This document shows, piece after piece, positions 59,614-64,000 of a stretch of DNA of 64,000 nucleotides (position 1 is its first letter; each line of letters opens with the position of its first letter). The stretch is from positions 62,001 through 126,000 of the forward strand of contig JBOEGJ010000020.1 of assembly GCA_050633365.1 (NCBI GenBank). Direction: 5' to 3'. The notes below the pieces were generated by a model that saw only the letters and a list, made by a program, of their open reading frames with translations, ran no database searches and was not told where the DNA came from. Source of the stretch: Pseudomaricurvus sp050633365. GTDB taxonomy: Bacteria; Pseudomonadota; Gammaproteobacteria; Pseudomonadales; Cellvibrionaceae. Position numbers and translations under genes: made by a program.

Positions 59614-61191
59614 TCACCCCACCACTGGCAGCGCCAGCTCTAGATCTTCAGAGCTCACTCGAGGGGATTCTGGACAATGATAGCTCGCGGTGATTTCATC
59701 GTTTTGCACCGAATGCAGGTGCACATCAAACCCCCATAGGCGATGAACGTGTTTGAGGACTTCTTGGGTTGAATTCCCTAGAGGTTTGCGGTTGTGTTGG
59801 ACGTGTTGCAGGGTGATCGAGCGATCGCCTCTTATATCAACTCGTTGCACCTGAATGTTGGGCTCGCGATTCCCCAAGTTGTATTGTCCGGCAAGTTCTT
59901 CTCTCACCTTCTGGTAGCCGGCATCATCATGGATAGCGGTTACCTCGATTTCACGCTGCTGATCGTCATCAAGAATGCAAAATAGCTTTAAATCTCTCAT
60001 TACCTTCGGCGACAAGTACTGAAGGATAAAGCTCTCGTCTTTAAAGTTCTGCATGGCGAAGTGCAGGGTGTCGAGCCAATTGGAGCCAGCAATATCCGGG
60101 AACCAGCGTTTGTCCTCTTCCGTGGGGGATTCACAGATTCGACGAATGTCGGTCATCATGCTGAAGCCTAAGGTGTAGGGATTGATGCCGCTGTAATAGG
60201 GACTGTCGAATGCCGGTTGAAACACCACGCTGGTATGCGACTGAAGAAACTCAAGAATAAACCCTTCTGTAACCAGTCCACGGTCGTACATGGTGTTGAG
60301 TAAGGTGTAGTGCCAGAAGGTTGCCCAACCCTCGTTCATCACTTGGGTTTGTCGTTGAGGGTAAAAATACTGGGCAATTTTACGAACAATACGCACGATT
60401 TCTCGCTGCCAAGGCTCTAACAAGGGGGCATTTTTCTCGATGAAATAAAGGATATTTTCTTGTGGCTCTTCTGGAAATTGAAAATCGTCAAGAGGGGTTT
60501 TGTTATCTTGATGTGTAGGTATGGTTCGCCAGAGATCATTGACCTGTTTTTGTAAATATTCCTCGCGCTCTTTTTGGCGCTGTCGCTCTTGTTCCGCCGA
60601 AATGGGGTCGGGGCGCTTATAGCGATCAACGCCATAGTTCATTAGTGAGTGACAGGAGTCCAAAAGATTCTCGACTTCATCAATTCCATAGCGAGATTCA
60701 CACTGAGCAATGTAATTTTTTGCAAAAACCAAATAGTCGATAATGGAATCGGCATCGGTCCAAGTTTTAAAAAGATAATTGCCTTTGAAAAAGGAGTTGT
60801 GGCCATAACAAGCGTGGGCAATGACCAGCGCTTGCATGGTCATTGTGTTCTCTTCCATCAGGTAGGCGATACAGGGATTGGAATTGATGACGATCTCGTA
60901 GGCTAGCCCCATCTGGCCACGATTGTAGGATTGCTCAATGTTGAGAAATTGTTTGCCATAGGACCAATGATGATAGCCCAATGGCATTCCGACAGAGGCG
61001 TAGGCATCCATCATTTGCTCAGAACTAATCACTTCAATTTGATTGGGGTAGGTGTCAAGTTTGTACTCGGCGGCGATTTCAGCGATGGCCTTGTCGTATT
61101 GTTCTATCAGCTCGAAAGACCATTCTGAGGTTTCCGAAATTGGTTTCTGCTTGAGACCTTCTTGATGGTTGTCACTCATGGTATTACTCAC
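59614..61191 (-). CDS. ycgB: SpoVR family protein
   Basis: A 525-aa SpoVR/YcgB protein (WSFELIEQYDKAIAEIAAEYKLDTYPNQIEVISSEQMMDAYAS; GMPLGYHHWSYGKQF; MNEGWATFWHY; LGFSMMTDIRRICE). In Bacillus SpoVR is needed for spore cortex; in non-sporulating gammaproteobacteria it is linked to stress and stationary phase with yeaG and yeaH. Start overlaps the YeaH stop by 4 bp. Activity unknown. Confidence 0.94.
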   Translation of the reverse strand: MSNTMSDNHQEGLKQKPISETSEWSFELIEQYDKAIAEIAAEYKLDTYPNQIEVISSEQMMDAYASVGMPLGYHHWSYGKQFLNIEQSYNRGQMGLAYEIVINSNPCIAYLMEENTMTMQALVIAHACYGHNSFFKGNYLFKTWTDADSIIDYLVFAKNYIAQCESRYGIDEVENLLDSCHSLMNYGVDRYKRPDPISAEQERQRQKEREEYLQKQVNDLWRTIPTHQDNKTPLDDFQFPEEPQENILYFIEKNAPLLEPWQREIVRIVRKIAQYFYPQRQTQVMNEGWATFWHYTLLNTMYDRGLVTEGFILEFLQSHTSVVFQPAFDSPYYSGINPYTLGFSMMTDIRRICESPTEEDKRWFPDIAGSNWLDTLHFAMQNFKDESFILQYLSPKVMRDLKLFCILDDDQQREIEVTAIHDDAGYQKVREELAGQYNLGNREPNIQVQRVDIRGDRSITLQHVQHNRKPLGNSTQEVLKHVHRLWGFDVHLHSVQNDEITASYHCPESPRVSSEDLELALPVVG

Positions 61192-62465
61192 ACAGATTTT
61201 TTATGGAAAAGCTCGCGGAACACAGGGTAAATATCGCCAACATCGACAATTTGCTGCATGGCAAACACATCGCCAAATGAGGCTTGAACTTCTTGATACT
61301 CTTCCCATAACGCCTGATGATCTCTCGGCGTTATTTCGATGTAAGAGTAATACTGCAGCTTTGGCAGTAGGTCCTGCATGAGTATCTTAGAGCAAGTTGA
61401 TGAGTCATCGTTCCAATTGTCGCCATCGGACGCTTGCGCCCCGTATATGTTCCATTCAGACACTGGGTAGCGTTCGTCGAGTACTTCTTTCATGAGTTTT
61501 AAGGCGCTAGAGACAATAGTGCCACCCGTTTCCCGCGAGTAGAAAAATTCTTGTTCGTCCACTTCTTTGGCGCTGGTGTGATGGCGTATGAATACCACTT
61601 CGGTTCGCTCATAGTTTCTCTGTAAAAAAAGATAGAGCAGGATAAAGAAACGCTTAGCGATGTCTTTGGTCGCTTGGTTCATGGAGCCAGAAACGTCCAT
61701 TAGACAGAACATGACGGCTTTTGATCGAGGAATGGGCTCTTTTACGTGAAGGTTGTACTTGAGATCAAAGTCGTCGAGCCAAGGTACGCGTTTGATGCGT
61801 TTTTTGAGACTGAGTATTTCGTCTTTGATTGCATCGATGGATCGTTGGTCTTTGAGTGCGGGGTCTAGATTTTCCAAACTTTCGAGCTTGCTTTCTAATT
61901 TCCGAATTTTCTTCTTTTTACCGCGAGTTAGGGCAATGCGTCTGGCATTGGCTGAACGAAGTGATCGCACGATATTGATCTTTCCCGGATTGCCTTCGTT
62001 GGCAATGCCGGCACGATGCATTTTGAATTCGTCGCTTCCAGTGAGTTGGCGTTTTACGAGATTGGGAAGCTCCAAATCCTCAAACATAAAGTCTAAAAAT
62101 TCTTCCTGTGTGATCTGGAAGACAAATTCATCCATGCCCTCGCCTTGATCGCTCGCGCCAGAGCCCGATCCTGCGCCTGCACCGCCACCTTGAGGGCGAG
62201 GAATTCTGTCTCCACTGACAAACTCCTTGTTGCCTGGATGTACGTTGGCGTTCCGCCCGCCTTGACCATGGTGAAAGGTCGGCTCGCTAATGTCTTTACT
62301 GGGGATGCCGATTTTCTCGCCTTTATCGACGTCGGTGATCGAGCGCTGGGTGACAGCATCCGACACCGCTTTTTGGATGTGCTTTCGATACCGTCTTAAA
62401 AAACGCTGGCGGTTTACCGTGCTCTTGTTTTTACTGTTGAGGCGTCTATCGATTATATAGCTCAT
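61188..62465 (-). CDS. yeaH: YeaH/YhbH family protein with von Willebrand A-like region
   Basis: A 425-aa DUF444 protein. N-terminal basic region (MSYIIDRRLNSKNKSTVNRQRFLRRYRKHI), then low-complexity Gly/Ser segment, and a C-terminal VWA-like domain with MIDAS CLMDVSGSMNQ (about 260-270). Part of the yeaG-yeaH-spoVR operon, thought to work with the PrkA-type kinase under nitrogen and stationary-phase stress. 35 bp after yeaG. Confidence 0.93.
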   Translation of the reverse strand: MSYIIDRRLNSKNKSTVNRQRFLRRYRKHIQKAVSDAVTQRSITDVDKGEKIGIPSKDISEPTFHHGQGGRNANVHPGNKEFVSGDRIPRPQGGGAGAGSGSGASDQGEGMDEFVFQITQEEFLDFMFEDLELPNLVKRQLTGSDEFKMHRAGIANEGNPGKINIVRSLRSANARRIALTRGKKKKIRKLESKLESLENLDPALKDQRSIDAIKDEILSLKKRIKRVPWLDDFDLKYNLHVKEPIPRSKAVMFCLMDVSGSMNQATKDIAKRFFILLYLFLQRNYERTEVVFIRHHTSAKEVDEQEFFYSRETGGTIVSSALKLMKEVLDERYPVSEWNIYGAQASDGDNWNDDSSTCSKILMQDLLPKLQYYSYIEITPRDHQALWEEYQEVQASFGDVFAMQQIVDVGDIYPVFRELFHKKSV

Positions 62466-62500
62466 TGGAGCCTCGCTATCGGTGAGTGGGTGTCGTCAGC

Positions 62501-64000
62501 TTACTGAGATTTTCTGACGCGTAGGTACCACTCGGAAAGCAAGCGAACTTGTTTCTCGGTATAGCCTCTGTCTACCATTCTGGCGACAAAGTCCTGGTGT
62601 TTCTTTTGGTCATTCTCGGAAGCTTTGGCGTTAAATGAGATGACGGGCAGTAAATCTTCCGTATTGGAGAACATTTTCTTCTCGATCACAGTTCTCAGTT
62701 TTTCATAACTATTCCAAACCGGGTTCTTGCCGTTGTTGTTGGCTCTGGCTCGGAGTACAAAGTTAACAATTTCATTACGGAAGTCTTTGGGGTTGCTAAT
62801 GCCTGCAGGCTTTTCAATTTTTTCGAGTTCTTCGTTTAGCGCTGCGCGGTTTAGGATTTCACCGGTTTCTGGATCTCTGAACTCTTGATCTTGAATCCAG
62901 AAGTCGGCATAGGTGACATAGCGATCAAAAATATTTTGGCCGTACTCTGTATAGGATTCAAGGTAGGCCGTTTGGATTTCCTTGCCGATAAAGTCAACGT
63001 AGTGGGGGGCGAGAAACTCTTTGATGAATGATAGGTAACTCTCCTGCAGTTCTGGCTGAAATTGTTCTTGTTCAATTTGTTGCTCGAGTACATACAGAAG
63101 GTGAACAGGATTCGCGGAAATCTCTGTGGGATCAAAGTTGAATACTTTCGACAGTATCTTGAACGCAAAGCGCGTGGAAAGCCCCGTCATCCCTTCATCG
63201 ACTCCAGCAAGATCTTTGTATTCTTGCAGCGATTTGGCTTTCGGGTCGGTGTCTTTGAGATTGTCGCCGTCGTACACTCGCATCTTCGAATAGATGTTGG
63301 AGTTTTCAGGCTCCTTGATTCGAGACAGAATCGAGAATTGCGCCAGCATCTTGAGTGTGTCGGGGGCGCAGGGGGCTTTTGCCAGGGAGCTATGTTCGAG
63401 AAGCTTGTCGTAAATGTGAATCTCTTCAGTCACTCTCAGGCAGTAAGGTACCTTGACAATATAAACTCGGTCGATAAAGGCTTCGTTGTTTTTATTGTTC
63501 TTAAACGTCTGCCACTCAGATTCATTGGAGTGAGCCAGAATAATACCTTCATAGGGAATCGCGCCCAGACCCTCGGTGCTGTTGTAGTTGCCTTCTTGGG
63601 TGGCGGTCAGCAGCGGGTGAAGAACTTTAATGGGGGCCTTGAACATCTCCACAAATTCCATGATGCCTTGGTTGGCACGACAGAGCCCGCCGGAGAAACT
63701 GTAGGCATCGGGGTCATTTTGCGGGAAGTCTTCGAGTTTGCGAATGTCGACTTTACCGACCAGCGATGAGATGTCTTGATTGTTTTCATCGCCGGGTTCA
63801 GTTTTGGAAACTGCCACTTGATCTAGAATCGAGGGGTACATTTTAACCACTCTAAACTGACTGATATCGCCATTGTATTCATGAAGCCGTTTTACCGCCC
63901 AAGGGGACATGATGGACTTCATATAACGTCGAGGAATACCGTAATCTTCTTCGAGAATGTTGCCGTCTTCCGATTCATCAAACAGAGACAGCGGTGACTC
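62501..64000 (-). CDS. yeaG: PrkA-family serine protein kinase, partial (N-terminus outside)
   Basis: The frame is open to the right edge, so the first ~145 residues of a ~640-residue YeaG/PrkA protein are missing. At the edge it reads ESPLSLFDE and EEDYGIPRRYMKSIMSPWAVKRL, matching YeaG near residue 150. It has the C-terminal PrkA region (EKPAGISNPKDFRNEIVNFVLRARANNNGKNP). The P-loop AAA region lies in the missing part. First gene of the yeaG-yeaH-spoVR operon. Confidence 0.93.
   Translation of the reverse strand, partial: ESPLSLFDESEDGNILEEDYGIPRRYMKSIMSPWAVKRLHEYNGDISQFRVVKMYPSILDQVAVSKTEPGDENNQDISSLVGKVDIRKLEDFPQNDPDAYSFSGGLCRANQGIMEFVEMFKAPIKVLHPLLTATQEGNYNSTEGLGAIPYEGIILAHSNESEWQTFKNNKNNEAFIDRVYIVKVPYCLRVTEEIHIYDKLLEHSSLAKAPCAPDTLKMLAQFSILSRIKEPENSNIYSKMRVYDGDNLKDTDPKAKSLQEYKDLAGVDEGMTGLSTRFAFKILSKVFNFDPTEISANPVHLLYVLEQQIEQEQFQPELQESYLSFIKEFLAPHYVDFIGKEIQTAYLESYTEYGQNIFDRYVTYADFWIQDQEFRDPETGEILNRAALNEELEKIEKPAGISNPKDFRNEIVNFVLRARANNNGKNPVWNSYEKLRTVIEKKMFSNTEDLLPVISFNAKASENDQKKHQDFVARMVDRGYTEKQVRLLSEWYLRVRKSQ

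Overview
The window looks like chromosomal DNA from a free-living, probably marine gammaproteobacterium. The evidence is the fabA-fabB pair, ybeD-lipB-lipA, ilvIH, a CpsG-type phosphomannomutase, the yeaG-yeaH-spoVR stress cluster, and a CrbS/CrbR-type acetate sensor next to a DUF4212/SSS symporter pair. GC content is near 50 percent by eye. The mixture recalls Cellvibrionales/Spongiibacteraceae-like lineages, but that placement is an inference. I found no tRNA, rRNA, insertion sequence, prophage or CRISPR array.

Layout. 1-1.1 kb: end of a D-alanyl-D-alanine carboxypeptidase. 1.2-12.8 kb: a carbon-uptake and signalling block, with an SLC5-domain hybrid kinase, its LuxR-type response regulator on the opposite strand, an outer-membrane porin, a two-gene sodium:solute symporter, a small membrane protein, a cNMP-binding/CBS/nucleotidyltransferase protein and a DnaQ-like exonuclease. 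12.8-17.3 kb: a DUF4124 protein, acetolactate synthase (ilvIH) and a methyltransferase. 17.3-23.1 kb, minus strand: an SDR plus Baeyer-Villiger-type monooxygenase pair, then a MarR-HlyD-MFS efflux operon. 23.3-27.6 kb: a YajR-like MFS protein, ssb, an RmlD-like protein, a Kazal-like lipoprotein and a CsgD-like regulator. 28-30.8 kb: an SDR and fabA-fabB. 31-36.4 kb: galU, cpsG, ybeD, lipB, lipA and a GNAT protein. 36.6-46 kb: a DUF255/YyaL protein, a glycerophosphodiesterase, a fructosamine kinase-like protein, beta-carbonic anhydrase, a Pmp3-like peptide, a SPOR protein, a GGDEF/EAL protein and purU. 46-55.2 kb: an OmpA-like protein, an AraC regulator, DUF2750, radical SAM, a frameshifted glutathione S-transferase, a hotdog thioesterase, an unknown 108-aa protein with a CRP-like site, a gamma-carbonic anhydrase, an acyl-CoA synthetase, a STAS protein and a CBS protein. 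55.2-64 kb: a pteridine reductase-like SDR, cca, a REC-histidine kinase, a divergent HTH-REC regulator, and the SpoVR-YeaH-YeaG operon running off the right edge.

How the parts may work together. The first block is the most coherent system. A transporter-domain sensor and its regulator flank a porin and symporter whose upstream regions share repeated TTAGAC-type elements. A strong minus-strand terminator lies upstream of the regulator gene with no known gene to terminate, which suggests a small RNA in the same divergent promoter region. A second non-coding candidate, with both a good sigma-70 promoter and a terminator, lies between the REC-kinase and the HTH-REC regulator near 58.7 kb; it may be a small RNA or an attenuating leader of the kinase gene. 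These two unannotated transcripts are the best leads for something new.
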